Shown piece by piece: positions 18,917 through 30,565 of a stretch of 64,000 nt of DNA. Where the stretch lies: contig NZ_LIFX01000001.1 in assembly GCF_001297775.1 (NCBI RefSeq), positions 248,001-312,000 of the forward strand, written 5' to 3'. This stretch comes from Trabulsiella odontotermitis (GTDB lineage Bacteria; Pseudomonadota; Gammaproteobacteria; Enterobacterales; Enterobacteriaceae). Under the pieces are notes generated by a model. It was given only the letters and a program-made list of their open reading frames with translations. It was not told where the DNA came from and ran no database searches. The translations under genes were made by a program, and so were the position numbers. Every line of letters begins with the position of its first letter. Position 1 is the first letter of the stretch.

Positions 18917-19984
18917 ATGATGAATAACCAACTTAACACGCCCGAATTACGGATTTTGTTGATAAAATTACGTCATCATGGCGACATGCTTCTGACGACG
19001 CCTGTCATCAATTCCCTGCGCCAGCACTGGCCCAATGCGCGCATTGACGTCCTGCTGTACGAAGAAACGCGGGATATGCTGGCCGCCCATCCGGATATTC
19101 ATCGTATCTATGGCATTGACCGCAAATGGAAGCAGCTCGGCACACGCGGCCATTTAGCAAAAGAGTGGCAGTTGCTGAAAACCTTACGCCACCAGCATTA
19201 CGACCTGGTCATTAACCTGGCCGATCAGTGGCGCAGCGCCATTATTACGCGATTTACTGGTGCGCCGGTGCGCATCGGTTTTGCCTTCAATAAACGCCGC
19301 AGCGCCTTCTGGCGTTATTGCCATACGCGACTGGCACCAGTGACAAACCATACAACGCTGCACACCGTTGAACAGAATTTAACGATCCTCGAACCGCTGC
19401 ATATTCAACCGCAGACTCACGTTTCGATGTGCTATTCCGCTGAAGACTGGCAGGGCGTTGAAGCCACGCTGGCGGAAAAGGGTGTCACGGGATCGTACGT
19501 TGTCGTCCAGCCCACTTCCCGCTGGTTCTTCAAGTGCTGGGACGAAAACAAAATGGCGCAAACCATCACCGCACTTCAGCAGGACGGGCATACGATTGTC
19601 CTCACTTCCGGCCCTGACAAGAAAGAGCTGGCGATGATCGACACCATTCTCGCCGCCAGCCCGGCAGAGCGCGTCGTCTCGCTGGCGGGCCAGCTCAGCC
19701 TGCGTCAGCTTGGCGCGATTATCGATCATGCCGCGCTGTTTATCGGTGTGGACTCCGTACCCATGCACATGGCAGCCGCGCTGCAAACGCCTTGTATTGC
19801 GCTGTTCGGGCCATCAAAACTGACGTTCTGGCGCCCATGGCAGGTCAATGGCGAGGTGATCTGGGCCGGTGATTTTGGCCCGTTGCCCGACCCGGACAAA
19901 GTGGATACCAACACGAAAGAACGCTATCTGGACGCCATTCCGGTCAAGCCGGTTGTCAACGCCGCCAGGAGACTTCTGTCATGA
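18917..19984 (+). CDS. waaQ: LPS heptosyltransferase III
   Basis: Adds the branch heptose III to heptose II. 355 aa, GT9 family. RILLIKLRHHGDMLLTTPVI is the characteristic WaaQ N-terminal motif, followed by VQPTSRWFFKCW at the donor site and GVDSVPMHMAAALQTPCIALFGPS near the end. Tandem ATG codons at 18917 and 18920 both fit. It begins the second plus-strand core operon and overlaps wabG by four bases (ATGA). No JUMPStart/ops element was found upstream. Confidence 0.95.
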   Translation: MMNNQLNTPELRILLIKLRHHGDMLLTTPVINSLRQHWPNARIDVLLYEETRDMLAAHPDIHRIYGIDRKWKQLGTRGHLAKEWQLLKTLRHQHYDLVINLADQWRSAIITRFTGAPVRIGFAFNKRRSAFWRYCHTRLAPVTNHTTLHTVEQNLTILEPLHIQPQTHVSMCYSAEDWQGVEATLAEKGVTGSYVVVQPTSRWFFKCWDENKMAQTITALQQDGHTIVLTSGPDKKELAMIDTILAASPAERVVSLAGQLSLRQLGAIIDHAALFIGVDSVPMHMAAALQTPCIALFGPSKLTFWRPWQVNGEVIWAGDFGPLPDPDKVDTNTKERYLDAIPVKPVVNAARRLLS

Positions 19985-21108
19985 AAAAGCATCGCCTGGC
20001 GATTGTCAGACAAAAGTATCGCCCGGACGGTGGCGCAGAACGCTTTGTCTCCCGTGCCCTCAGTGCGCTCAGCAACCAGGATCTCGAACTCAATGTGATC
20101 ACCCGCGAATGGCAGGGTGAAAAGCAGGACGACTGGCATATTCACATCTGTAACCCACGCAAATGGGGGCGCATCAGCCGTGAGCGCGGTTTCGCCCACG
20201 CGGCGCGCGCGCTGTGGCAGGCGGAACAGTTCGATATCGTACAAAGTCATGAACGCATTCCGGGCTGTGATATTTATCGCGCGGGTGATGGCGTCCATCG
20301 TCGCTGGCTGCTGCAACGTACGCGAATTTTGCCCGGCTGGCGCAGTCAGTTGCTGTTGCGGGATCGCTATCACCGCTACGTCATGGGCGCAGAACGTGAG
20401 ATGTATCAGGCGCCGGAACTCAAGGCGGTGATCTGCAACGCCGCGATGATCAAGCAAGAGATTATTGATGATTTCGGTGTAGCTGCCGATAAAATTCACG
20501 TTATTTATAATAGTATTGATTCAAACCGCTTCGTTCCGGCGCAAAGTGCGCAAAGATTCGCACTACGACAGCAGTACGGCATCCCCGCAGAGGCGGTGAC
20601 GCTCTGCTTTGTCGGCTCCGGGTTCGAGAGAAAAGGGCTGGCTGCCGCTATCAGGGCTATCGCGCCAACTGACCGCTATCTGCTGGTTGTCGGTCAGGAT
20701 AAAGCCGAAAAGCAATATCAGGCGCTGGCGAGAACACTCGGCTGCCACGATCGCGTTCTTTTTTGCGGTGTACAAAAAGAGACGCTACCGTTTTATCAGA
20801 TGGCCGATGGTTTGTTGCTGCCGACGCTCTACGATCCCTTTCCGAATGTGATTCTGGAAGCGATGGCGTGCGGTTTACCGATCATTACCTCGACCACCTG
20901 CGGTGGCGCTGAATTTGTTGAACAGAATAGCAATGGTTTTGTTTGCGATGCGCTGGATGTCCAGCGACTGGCCGAAGCGGTCATGTCCATTCCGGCGCTC
21001 GAAAAAGATAACAATATGGGCATGAATGCCCGACATAAAGTCAAGGAAGCAACACCTGAGCGGCTCTCGAGCCAGCTCATTTCGCTTTATCATACTTTAT
21101 TGGATTAA
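19981..21108 (+). CDS. wabG: LPS core GT4 glycosyltransferase WabG/WaaG
   Basis: 375 aa GT4 enzyme that extends the core from heptose II. KYRPDGGAERFVSRAL is the acceptor-side glycine loop, SHERIPGCDIYRAGDGVHRRW is the WaaG/WabG signature region, and YDPFPNVILEAMACGLP carries the donor-binding acidic motif. E. coli WaaG adds glucose; Klebsiella WabG adds galacturonic acid. Presence of wabH and wabN next to it favours the WabG role, but donor choice cannot be proved from the motif. It overlaps both neighbours by 4 and 1 bases. Confidence 0.88.
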   Translation: MKKHRLAIVRQKYRPDGGAERFVSRALSALSNQDLELNVITREWQGEKQDDWHIHICNPRKWGRISRERGFAHAARALWQAEQFDIVQSHERIPGCDIYRAGDGVHRRWLLQRTRILPGWRSQLLLRDRYHRYVMGAEREMYQAPELKAVICNAAMIKQEIIDDFGVAADKIHVIYNSIDSNRFVPAQSAQRFALRQQYGIPAEAVTLCFVGSGFERKGLAAAIRAIAPTDRYLLVVGQDKAEKQYQALARTLGCHDRVLFCGVQKETLPFYQMADGLLLPTLYDPFPNVILEAMACGLPIITSTTCGGAEFVEQNSNGFVCDALDVQRLAEAVMSIPALEKDNNMGMNARHKVKEATPERLSSQLISLYHTLLD

Positions 21109-22208
21109 TGATGCGCATCCTCATGATTATCGATGGTTTACCCGGCGGTGGGGCTGAGAAAACCGTATTGACGCTTTCCCGTGGATTAATGGAAATGGGT
21201 CACCAGGTCTCACTGTTTTCCTTGCGCAAGGTATGTGATTACCCACTTCCTGAAGGGCTTGATTATCAGGTTGTGCTGGATCGCTGTAAAAAGCCGTGGC
21301 GGAAGCTGACGGAGTTATATCGTCGTGCCCGTCTGCTTGATGACGCCATCAGCAAAGCGCAGGAAAAGGGCGAATTTGATATCGTCTTTTCGCATCTGCA
21401 CAAAACCGATCGCATCGTGTCGCATACGCGGGTTCTCGATCGCAAAAAAATCTGGTACTGCGTCCACGGCATGTTCTCGTTTGCCTACCTCGGCCATCGT
21501 CGGGGTTTATCGCGCTGGTTTAAGCAGGCAAAAATTCGTCATGTCTATGAAAACAGCCAGGTGGTGGCCGTTTCAAATGCCGTGCTGGAAGATTTAACCC
21601 AGCAACTCGGCATTCATTTACGGCGCCAGACCGTCATCCATAATCCATTCGATATCGCCAGGATCCAGCAACTCATGCAGGAGCCATGCGAAATGCAGGG
21701 CCAGAACTACATCATCCACGTCGGTCGTTACCATGAACACAAACGCCATGACCGCCTGCTGCGCGCCTGGGCGAAAAGCGGCATTGATGCATCACTGGTG
21801 ATGATGGGAAACGGCAATGATCGGCAACGCGAACGGTTACAATCCCTCGCCGCCGAGCTGGGCGTTGAGGATAGAGTCACTTTCAGCGCCTTTGTTCCGA
21901 ATCCGTACCCGTGGATTAAAAATGCGCGTTTGCTGGTGCTCAGTTCAGACTGCGAAGGGTTCGGCAACGTTCTGGTTGAAGCCATAATCTGTCATACTCC
22001 GCCGGTAAGTACGCATTGCCCGGGCGGACCTGCCGAAATACTCACCGGCGAACTGGCGCGCGGGCTCTCGGAAATGAGCGATGAGGGTCTGGCGAAGACG
22101 ATTTCGGATATCTACAATCATCCGCCCGTCATTGATGACTCCACGATTTCAGCCTATAGCATTGAGGCGATTTGCCAGCGTTATCTCTCGCTGGCAGAAA
22201 AACATTAA
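21108..22208 (+). CDS. wabH: LPS core GT4 glycosyltransferase WabH-like
   Basis: 366 aa. GT-B fold with MRILMIIDGLPGGGAEKTVLTLSRGL at the N-terminus (given in two parts of the same loop) and SSDCEGFGNVLVEAI as the donor motif with Glu-x7-Glu spacing. In Klebsiella WabH adds N-acetylglucosamine to the WabG-added galacturonate, the sugar then deacetylated by WabN. The gene's position between wabG and the GT2 gene fits. Tandem ATGs at 21108 and 21111 are both possible starts; the first shares a base with the wabG stop. Confidence 0.82.
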   Translation: MMRILMIIDGLPGGGAEKTVLTLSRGLMEMGHQVSLFSLRKVCDYPLPEGLDYQVVLDRCKKPWRKLTELYRRARLLDDAISKAQEKGEFDIVFSHLHKTDRIVSHTRVLDRKKIWYCVHGMFSFAYLGHRRGLSRWFKQAKIRHVYENSQVVAVSNAVLEDLTQQLGIHLRRQTVIHNPFDIARIQQLMQEPCEMQGQNYIIHVGRYHEHKRHDRLLRAWAKSGIDASLVMMGNGNDRQRERLQSLAAELGVEDRVTFSAFVPNPYPWIKNARLLVLSSDCEGFGNVLVEAIICHTPPVSTHCPGGPAEILTGELARGLSEMSDEGLAKTISDIYNHPPVIDDSTISAYSIEAICQRYLSLAEKH

Positions 22209-22219
22209 TCAGGTATTTT

Positions 22220-23209
22220 ATGCAACTCCCGACATCGCCACTGCTGAGTGTGGTTGTGGCCGTTTATAACGGCGAGGCTTTTTTAGATCAGTTTTTCTCC
22301 TGCTTAGTTGCGCAGAACATCGACAGCATGGAAGTCATCATCGTTAATGATGGCTCCACCGATGGCTCTTTGGGCATTGTCGAAAAATGGCGCGAGCAGC
22401 TTCCGCACATGCAGGTGCTGGAGCAGGAGAATCAGGGCGTCTCCGCCGCGCGCAATACAGGTCTCGCGGTCGCAACGGGTCAGTACCTCTCTTTTCCTGA
22501 TATTGATGATTATTTCAAGCCTGGCATGTATCAGCGCCTGCTGGACATGGCGCTGGAGAATACGCTGGACGTCGTCACCTGCAACGGTAACTACGTCTGG
22601 GAAAACGACAAAAAACCGTCGCGCCCTATCTTTCCGCTCGATAAGCTGCCATCCACCGGTGTGTTGACCGGCCCGGCCTGGCTGAAACAGGCGCTGGATT
22701 CCCGCAAGTTCCTGCACGTCACCTGGCTGAATCTGTATCGCCACGACTTTATTCGTCAGCACAATTTCCACTTCGAGCCCGGTTTACGCCATCAGGATAT
22801 TCCGTGGACCACCGAAGTGCTGCTGGTCGCCGAACGCGTTCAGTACACCAGCGAGCAGTTTTACGATTACTACATCCATTCCGCCTCGGTTTCCCATAAA
22901 CCCGACACCGACGACACGCTGATCCGCTCCGCGCGGCACTACATGAAGATTCTGCAAATGCTGGATGCCATCAACCAGCGTTACCCGGATAAAGTCAGCC
23001 GTATTCCGGCCTGCCACTGGCAAATCGCCAAAGAAGGGTTAGGGATCATTCATACCTTCGACAATATGAAGGACGAACAGAAAAAGGCGATGATCATTCG
23101 GGAGTTCTTTGAACGCGGCATCTGGACACTGATCTGGAAGAGTGCGAAAAGCCCGCGACTGCGCTGGCGGCTTGGTCGTCGGTACTTTCGTTTGAAGCGT
23201 TATATTTAG
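22220..23209 (+). CDS. GT2-family glycosyltransferase resembling WaaH/YibD
   Basis: 329 aa starting MQLPTSPLLSVVVAVYNG; AGG lies 6 bases before the ATG. GT-A motifs are VIIVNDGSTDGS and a DIDD metal site (SFPDIDDYF). The middle region STGVLTGPAWL and RHQDIPWTTE resembles what I recall of E. coli WaaH (YibD), which adds glucuronic acid to heptose III. A uronic-acid transfer to the branch heptose is therefore a reasonable guess here. The basic C-terminus RLGRRYFRLKRYI may hold it to the membrane. It lies between wabH and waaA in the same operon. Confidence 0.78.
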   Translation: MQLPTSPLLSVVVAVYNGEAFLDQFFSCLVAQNIDSMEVIIVNDGSTDGSLGIVEKWREQLPHMQVLEQENQGVSAARNTGLAVATGQYLSFPDIDDYFKPGMYQRLLDMALENTLDVVTCNGNYVWENDKKPSRPIFPLDKLPSTGVLTGPAWLKQALDSRKFLHVTWLNLYRHDFIRQHNFHFEPGLRHQDIPWTTEVLLVAERVQYTSEQFYDYYIHSASVSHKPDTDDTLIRSARHYMKILQMLDAINQRYPDKVSRIPACHWQIAKEGLGIIHTFDNMKDEQKKAMIIREFFERGIWTLIWKSAKSPRLRWRLGRRYFRLKRYI

Positions 23210-23225
23210 GGAGTAGCTTTACTCC
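23210..23225 (+). repeat. Small stem-loop between GT2 gene and waaA
   Basis: Arms GGAGTA and TACTCC flank a GCTT loop right after the GT2 stop codon. There is no T-run, so it may be a processing or stabilising hairpin rather than a terminator. Confidence 0.35.
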
Positions 23226-23274
23226 GGCTAAATGCTTAGAATTTGCCCGCTAAAACAAAAAACGGATATCACTC

Positions 23275-24548
23275 TTGGAATTGCTTTATACCGCCCTGCT
23301 CTACCTTATTCAGCCGCTGGTCTGGTTGCGATTGCTGTTACGCAGCCGGAAAGCGCCCGCTTACAGAAAACGCTGGGCCGAAAGGTACGGCTTTTGTAAA
23401 AACAAGGTGGCGCCGGAGGGTATTCTTCTGCACTCCGTTTCCGTCGGCGAAACGCTGGCGGCTATTCCGTTAGTTCGCGCGCTGCGCCACCGTTATCCGA
23501 CCCTGCCGATTACCGTGACAACCATGACCCCAACGGGTTCTGAACGTGCCATGTCGGCGTTCGGTAAAGACGTTCATCACGTTTATCTGCCTTACGATCT
23601 TCCCTGCGCCATGAACCGTTTTCTCGATACCGTGCGTCCGAAGCTGGTGATCGTGATGGAAACAGAGCTGTGGCCCAACATGATCTCTGCGCTTAATAAG
23701 CGCAAAATCCCGCTGGTCATCGCCAATGCGCGCCTTTCTGAGCGCTCGGCGAAAGGCTATGGCAAGCTGGGCAGTTTCATGCGTCGGTTGCTGAGTAAAA
23801 TCACGCTGATCGCCGCGCAGAACGAAGAAGACGGCAACCGTTTTCTCTCCCTGGGCCTGAAACGCAATCAACTGGCGATTACCGGCAGCCTGAAATTTGA
23901 TATTTCCGTCACGCCAGAACTTGCCGCGCGCGCTATCACCCTGCGTCGCCAGTGGGCGCCGCGTCGCCAGGTCTGGATAGCCACCAGCACCCACGACGGT
24001 GAAGAACAAATTATTCTGCAGGCGCACAAGGAACTGCTGAAAAGCTTCCCGGAACTCCTGCTGATTCTGGTTCCCCGCCACCCTGAACGTTTCAACGATG
24101 CCCGTCAGATGGTGCAAAAAGCGGGCATGAGCTTCACCCTGCGCAGCACTGGCGAGATCCCGTCCGGCAGTACGCAGGTGGTGATTGGCGACACGATGGG
24201 CGAACTGATGCTGTTGTACGGCATTGCCGATCTCGCGTTTGTGGGCGGTAGCCTGGTGGAGCGTGGCGGTCATAACCCGCTCGAACCCGCCGCACACGCC
24301 ATTCCGGTACTGATGGGGCCGCACACGTTCAACTTTAAAGATATCTGCGCCCGTCTTCAGCAAGCCGACGGCCTGATCACCGTGACCGATGAAGCCTCGC
24401 TGGTTAAAGAGGTCGCCAATCTGCTTACCGACGAAGATTATCGCCTGTGGTATGGCCGACACGCGGTCGAGGTGCTACACCAGAATCAGGGCGCGCTGTC
24501 GCGTCTGCTGGAGTTACTTCAACCCTACCTGCCACAGCGGAGCCACTA

Positions 24549-24549
<1 letters not shown>
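23275..24549 (+). CDS. waaA: 3-deoxy-D-manno-octulosonic acid (Kdo) transferase WaaA
   Basis: Bifunctional essential enzyme that adds two Kdo residues from CMP-Kdo to lipid IVA at the inner membrane. 424 aa (E. coli 425). The N-terminal membrane anchor [20 protein letters not shown] is followed by [28 protein letters not shown], and the C-terminal [23 protein letters not shown] donor motif. Start is taken as the TTG at 23275, which reproduces the family N-terminus; E. coli waaA also begins with a rare start as I recall. It shares one base with waaE. Confidence 0.96.
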
Positions 24550-25807
<1,258 letters not shown>

Positions 25808-26617
25808 TCACTTCTGACAGTGGCGGCAATAAAAGGTCGCGCGCTGGGCGTGTTTGCTGGCGATAATCGGCGCACCGCACACGCGGCAGGGCTCACCCTT
25901 GCGGCCATAGACCTGTAATTCCTGCGCAAAATAACCGGGTTTACCGTCACTTTGCAGGAAATCCTTCAGCGTGGTTCCGCCCTGTTCAATCGACCGTAGC
26001 AGCACGGTTTTTATCGCCTGAACCAGTAATTCACACTCTTCCCGCGACAGCGACGAAGCCATGCGATCAGGATGGATCCCGGCGGCAAACAGCGATTCGC
26101 TGGCATAGATATTCCCTACACCCACCACCAGTTTGTTATCCATCAGCCACGGTTTAATGGCGATTTTCTTCTTCGCGCATTTTTGCTGCAGATAGTCGCT
26201 GTTGAACGCATCACTCAGCGGTTCCGGCCCGAGGTGCGCCAGCACGTTGTGCCCTTCAAGTTCTTTGGTCCACAACCAGGCACCAAAACGGCGAGGATCG
26301 GTGTAGCGCAGCACTTTGCCATTACTGAGCACCAGATCAACATGGTCATGTTTTTCGGCCGGGATTTCTTCGGCGAGAATACGCAGGCTGCCGGACATAC
26401 CGAGGTGGATAATGATCCAGCCATCAGGCAGTTCAAGCAGCAGGTATTTGGCGCGACGCTGAACGCTCAGCACCGGCTTATCGCTCAGGCGATGAATTTC
26501 TTCTGAAACGGGCCAGCGCAGACGACCATTGCGCACCACGGCATGCAGTATGGTTGCTCCCACCAGATGCGGCTCGATACCGCGACGGCTGGTTTCTACC
26601 TCGGGTAATTCCGGCAT
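25808..26617 (-). CDS. mutM: Formamidopyrimidine-DNA glycosylase (Fpg)
   Basis: Removes 8-oxoguanine and formamidopyrimidines and nicks the abasic site. 269 aa. Starts MPELPEVE, so processing exposes the catalytic Pro with Glu next to it; a helix-two-turn-helix follows ([12 protein letters not shown]), then the C-terminal zinc finger CRVCGAPI ... CRHCQK. It lies downstream of rpmB-rpmG behind a terminator-like hairpin, as in E. coli where some transcripts read into mutM. Confidence 0.97.
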   Translation of the reverse strand: MPELPEVETSRRGIEPHLVGATILHAVVRNGRLRWPVSEEIHRLSDKPVLSVQRRAKYLLLELPDGWIIIHLGMSGSLRILAEEIPAEKHDHVDLVLSNGKVLRYTDPRRFGAWLWTKELEGHNVLAHLGPEPLSDAFNSDYLQQKCAKKKIAIKPWLMDNKLVVGVGNIYASESLFAAGIHPDRMASSLSREECELLVQAIKTVLLRSIEQGGTTLKDFLQSDGKPGYFAQELQVYGRKGEPCRVCGAPIIASKHAQRATFYCRHCQK

Positions 26618-26645
26618 GGTTTTATTCTCCTGGCCCTGAAAACAG

Positions 26646-26669
26646 AAAACCCCGCCGGAGCGAGGTTTT
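26646..26669 (-). terminator. Terminator after rpmBG
   Basis: On the minus strand, ACCTCGC pairs with GCGGGGT around a TCCG loop (one G-U pair), followed by a run of T's. It lies 18 bases beyond the rpmG stop and 28 bases before the mutM start, so it should end most ribosomal-protein messages and limit mutM read-through. Confidence 0.75.
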
Positions 26670-26686
26670 CGTACAATCCACTAAAA

Positions 26687-26857
<171 letters not shown>

Positions 26858-26876
26858 TTATTTCCTCTCTAAGTAC

Positions 26877-27134
<258 letters not shown>

Positions 27135-27258
27135 TTAGCTCGAGCTTCGTATGGGGTATTGGCGCCTCGTCAGGCTGTAAAGCCCAGTCATGGCGGTTCT
27201 TAGTGAACCCCCGATTGCCAGGCCCAAATGCCAAACCCGAGATTCTCAAAGGTGGCGT

Positions 27259-27287
27259 AGTATACGCTGAGTCGGCGGTGTGCTCAA
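27259..27287 (-). promoter_or_regulatory. Sigma-70 promoter for rpmBG
   Basis: On the minus strand, TTGAGC (27282-27287) and TATACT (27259-27264) are separated by exactly 17 bases. This is the best-formed promoter in the window and points at rpmB. It implies a leader of about 140 bases. Confidence 0.75.
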
Positions 27288-27329
27288 GTCCCGAACAGAC
27301 AAAGATCCCGATGGATCGCGCGATCGGCG

Positions 27330-27995
27330 CTAAATCCAGCCGCGTTCCGCAAAAGAAACCGACTCCCCATGACCAATAACCAGATGGTCGAGAACGCGTA
27401 TATCCATGAAATAACAGCATTTCATGATTTCTTTCGTGATTATTCTATCCGCTTTGCTCGGCTCTGCCAAACCAGAAGGATGATTATGGGCGAGGATCAG
27501 CGACGACGCGTTCACTTTGATGGCTTCTCGTACAATTTCCCGGGGATAAACCTCAACATGGCTGAACGTCCCGGCAAAAAGCCGGCTGTGCTTAATCACC
27601 CGGTTCTGATTATCAAGGAAGATCACCAGAAAGATCTCGCGTTCCTCATCCGCCAGCTGGCTTTGCAGAAACTCCCGCGTCATGTCCGGGCTGGAGAGCG
27701 AATACGTTTCCTGCACCCGCGTGTTGTAGTAGCGTTTCGCCAGCTCGGCAATCCCTTTCAACTGGGCGAATGTGGCGACACCCATGCCGTACACCTCGGT
27801 GATCTCTTTTCTGTCCGCCGACAGCAAACCATAGAGCGAACCAAAATGCTGCAACAGTTCCAGCGACCAGCTGAGGACATCTTTCCCGCGCGTTCCCGTA
27901 CGCAAAAAGAGCGCCAGCAGTTCAACATCCGAGAGCGCTTCAATGCCGCTACGCAGCATTTTTTCCCGCGGCATGATGTATTCCATTGATTCCAT
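27330..27995 (-). CDS. radC: RadC-family JAB/MPN domain protein
   Basis: 221 aa. N-terminal helix-hairpin-helix-like region ([21 protein letters not shown]) followed by the JAMM metalloprotease-like motif: Glu of REIVREAIK, then [14 protein letters not shown]. The original DNA-repair assignment was based on a radC allele later traced to recG, so its cellular role is unsettled. The ATG at 27995 has AGGAG 5-6 bases upstream. It stands alone, divergent from coaBC. Confidence 0.93.
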   Translation of the reverse strand: MESMEYIMPREKMLRSGIEALSDVELLALFLRTGTRGKDVLSWSLELLQHFGSLYGLLSADRKEITEVYGMGVATFAQLKGIAELAKRYYNTRVQETYSLSSPDMTREFLQSQLADEEREIFLVIFLDNQNRVIKHSRLFAGTFSHVEVYPREIVREAIKVNASSLILAHNHPSGLAEPSKADRIITKEIMKCCYFMDIRVLDHLVIGHGESVSFAERGWI

Positions 27996-28169
27996 TATTG
28001 CTCCTTTGTCTCCTCACGCCAGAGAGTGGCACACTCCGCCACGCTCGCCGACAGGCTTCTTTTCGTCTTGCGTAGCGCCTCGCAAAGTGGAGCCGCCACA
28101 AGCGCACGACCGCGAAAGGATTGTGATAAAATGTCCCACTCTGGTTTACCCCAACAGGAAAGAATCATG

Positions 28170-29381
28170 ATGAGCCTGGCCGGTAAGAAAATCGTTCTTG
28201 GCGTGAGCGGCGGTATCGCGGCTTATAAAGCGCCCGAACTGGTGCGTCGTCTTCGCGAGCGCGGCGCTGAAGTGCGCGTCGCCATGACTGACGCGGCAAA
28301 AGCGTTTATCACGCCGATGAGTCTGCAGGCGGTATCGGGTTATCCGGTGTCCGACAGCCTGCTGGATCCGGCTGCCGAAGCCGCCATGGGCCATATCGAG
28401 CTCGGCAAGTGGGCCGATCTGGTCATCCTTGCCCCGGCCACGGCCGATTTAATTGCCCGCATCGCCGCGGGTATGGCCAATGATCTGGTGTCGACGATTT
28501 GTCTGGCGACGCCATCACCGGTGGCTATCGTTCCGGCGATGAACCAACAGATGTACCGCGCCGCCGCCACGCAGCATAATCTCAGCGTGCTGGCGTCGCG
28601 CGGCGTTCTGTTGTGGGGCCCGGACAGCGGCAGTCAGGCGTGTGGCGACGTTGGCCCAGGCCGGATGCTCGACCCGCTGACGATTGTCGACATGGCTGCC
28701 ACTCACTTCTCGCCTGTCAACGATCTGCAACATCTCAACATCATGATTACCGCGGGCCCGACTCGCGAACCGCTGGATCCGGTGCGTTACATTACCAATC
28801 ACAGTTCCGGTAAAATGGGCTTTGCGATTGCCGCTGCGGCGGCAAAACGCGGTGCGAATGTGACGCTAATCAGCGGCCCTGTATCGTTGCCTACCCCGCC
28901 GTTTGTGCAACGGGTAGATGTTACAACAGCGCTGGAAATGGAAGCTGCTGTGCAGGCTTCTGTGCAGAATCAGCAGATTTTTATTGGCTGCGCCGCCGTT
29001 GCCGACTATCGTGCCGCTGCCATTGCCGATGCAAAAATTAAAAAGCAGGGCGACGAATTAACGATAAAAATGGTGAAAAACCCTGATATCGTGGCGGGCG
29101 TGGCCGCGCTGACCCGCCACCGTCCCTTTGTCGTAGGATTTGCCGCAGAAACGAATAATGTGGAAGAATACGCGCGGCAAAAACGCGTCCGTAAAAACCT
29201 CGATCTGATTTGTGCTAATGATGTATCGCAAGCAAATCAAGGTTTTAACAGCGACAGCAACGCATTGCATCTTTTCTGGCAAGAAGGAGATAAACGCCTG
29301 CCGCTTGAGCGTAAGGAACTCCTGGGCCAACTATTACTGGACGAGATCGTTACCCGTTATGATGAAAAAAATCGACGTTAA
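28170..29381 (+). CDS. coaBC: Bifunctional phosphopantothenoylcysteine decarboxylase / phosphopantothenate-cysteine ligase
   Basis: Two consecutive steps of CoA synthesis. 403 aa (E. coli 406). The N-terminal flavoprotein decarboxylase domain has [18 protein letters not shown], the PAMNQQMY motif and the [13 protein letters not shown] substrate flap. The C-terminal CTP-dependent ligase has [14 protein letters not shown] and SSGKMG, with [21 protein letters not shown] near the end. ATG codons at 28167 and 28170 are tandem; the second gives the family N-terminus MSLAGKK. It overlaps dut by 23 bases. Confidence 0.97.
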   Translation: MSLAGKKIVLGVSGGIAAYKAPELVRRLRERGAEVRVAMTDAAKAFITPMSLQAVSGYPVSDSLLDPAAEAAMGHIELGKWADLVILAPATADLIARIAAGMANDLVSTICLATPSPVAIVPAMNQQMYRAAATQHNLSVLASRGVLLWGPDSGSQACGDVGPGRMLDPLTIVDMAATHFSPVNDLQHLNIMITAGPTREPLDPVRYITNHSSGKMGFAIAAAAAKRGANVTLISGPVSLPTPPFVQRVDVTTALEMEAAVQASVQNQQIFIGCAAVADYRAAAIADAKIKKQGDELTIKMVKNPDIVAGVAALTRHRPFVVGFAAETNNVEEYARQKRVRKNLDLICANDVSQANQGFNSDSNALHLFWQEGDKRLPLERKELLGQLLLDEIVTRYDEKNRR

Positions 29382-29817
29382 GATTCTGGACCCGCGCATT
29401 GGCGAACAGTTCCCACTGCCGACCTATGCCACCTCCGGCTCCGCCGGACTTGATCTGCGAGCCTGTCTTGATGACGCCGTAGAGCTTGCGCCGGGTGCCA
29501 CCACGCTGCTGCCAACCGGCCTGGCGATTCATATCGCTGATCCGTCGCTGGCGGCGGTGATTCTGCCGCGTTCCGGCCTCGGCCATAAGCACGGTATCGT
29601 GCTGGGCAACCTTGTCGGCCTGATCGATTCCGATTATCAGGGGCAACTGATGGTTTCCGTGTGGAACCGCGGCCAGGACAGCTTCACTATCCAGCCAGGC
29701 GAGCGTGTCGCACAAATGGTCTTTGTGCCCGTTGTCCAGGCAGAGTTTAATCTGGTGGAAGCGTTCGACGAGAGCGATCGCGGCGAAGGTGGTTTCGGCC
29801 ATTCCGGGCGCCACTAA
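29359..29817 (+). CDS. dut: Deoxyuridine 5'-triphosphate nucleotidohydrolase (dUTPase)
   Basis: Hydrolyses dUTP to dUMP and PPi, keeping uracil out of DNA and supplying thymidylate synthesis. 152 aa, trimeric. The five motifs are all present: [46 protein letters not shown] and the flexible tail [10 protein letters not shown]. It starts inside the coaBC end. The same coaBC-dut-slmA order occurs in E. coli. Confidence 0.98.
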   Translation: MMKKIDVKILDPRIGEQFPLPTYATSGSAGLDLRACLDDAVELAPGATTLLPTGLAIHIADPSLAAVILPRSGLGHKHGIVLGNLVGLIDSDYQGQLMVSVWNRGQDSFTIQPGERVAQMVFVPVVQAEFNLVEAFDESDRGEGGFGHSGRH

Positions 29818-29854
29818 ACAACCACGCCCCACAGCGTAATAATGCTAAAACAAG

Positions 29855-29874
29855 CCGCAAACACATGTTTGCGG
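29855..29874 (+). repeat. Perfect 8-base inverted repeat between dut and slmA
   Basis: CCGCAAAC and GTTTGCGG flank an ACAT loop in the 112-base dut-slmA gap. No T-run follows, so it is either a weak attenuator or an operator, for example for autoregulation by the TetR-family product of slmA. The sequence does not decide between them. Confidence 0.45.
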
Positions 29875-29929
29875 TCGCTGTGTGGATGGCTGCCCGGTAA
29901 CTGTTTATATTTCAGGGGTATTTTAGAAC

Positions 29930-30526
29930 ATGGCAGAAAAACAAACTGCGAAAAGGAACCGTCGCGAAGAAATACTTCAATCTCTGGCGCTCATGCTGGA
30001 ATCCAGCGATGGCAGTCAACGTATTACTACGGCAAAACTGGCAGCATCCGTGGGTGTTTCCGAAGCGGCGTTGTATCGTCATTTTCCCAGTAAAACCCGC
30101 ATGTTCGATAGCCTCATTGAGTTTATCGAAGACAGCCTGACGACCCGTATCAACCTGATCATGAAGGATGAAAAAGACACCGCCGCGCGCGTGCGTCTTA
30201 TCGTGCTACTGGTGCTCGGCTTTGGTGAACGTAATCCGGGGTTAACCCGCATTCTCACCGGCCATGCGCTGATGTTTGAACAGGACAGGTTACAGGGCAG
30301 AATCAATCAGCTTTTCGAACGCATTGAATCGCAACTGCGCCAGGTGCTGAGAGAAAAGAAAATGCGTGAAGGCGAAGGGTATCAGACTGACGAAACGCTG
30401 CTGGCAAGCCAGTTACTGGCGTATTGCGAAGGGATGCTCTCACGTTTTGTGCGCAGCGAATTTAAATATAGTCCGACGGACGACTTCGACGCCCGCTGGC
30501 CGCTCCTCGCCGCACAACTGCAGTAA
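29930..30526 (+). CDS. slmA: Nucleoid occlusion factor SlmA
   Basis: TetR-family DNA-binding protein that, when bound to chromosomal sites, blocks FtsZ polymerisation over the nucleoid. 198 aa, the E. coli length. The N-terminal HTH spans [22 protein letters not shown]; the rest is helical with [22 protein letters not shown] in the dimer and FtsZ face. Third gene of coaBC-dut-slmA, ending at a terminator shared with convergent pyrE. Confidence 0.97.
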   Translation: MAEKQTAKRNRREEILQSLALMLESSDGSQRITTAKLAASVGVSEAALYRHFPSKTRMFDSLIEFIEDSLTTRINLIMKDEKDTAARVRLIVLLVLGFGERNPGLTRILTGHALMFEQDRLQGRINQLFERIESQLRQVLREKKMREGEGYQTDETLLASQLLAYCEGMLSRFVRSEFKYSPTDDFDARWPLLAAQLQ

Positions 30527-30532
30527 CCACTG

Positions 30533-30557
30533 GCCCGGTTTGCCACCGGGCAGTTTT
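30533..30557. terminator. Terminator between convergent slmA and pyrE
   Basis: GCCCGGT and ACCGGGC arms flank a TTGCC loop, followed on the plus strand by AGTTTTCGTT. It lies just after the slmA stop and nine bases before the pyrE stop. Confidence 0.75.
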
Positions 30558-30565
30558 CGTTCGGC

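Noticed and set aside
24447-24548. N-terminal extension of waaE into waaA
   Set aside because: WaaE homologues start near [13 protein letters not shown]; the extension overlaps waaA in another frame.
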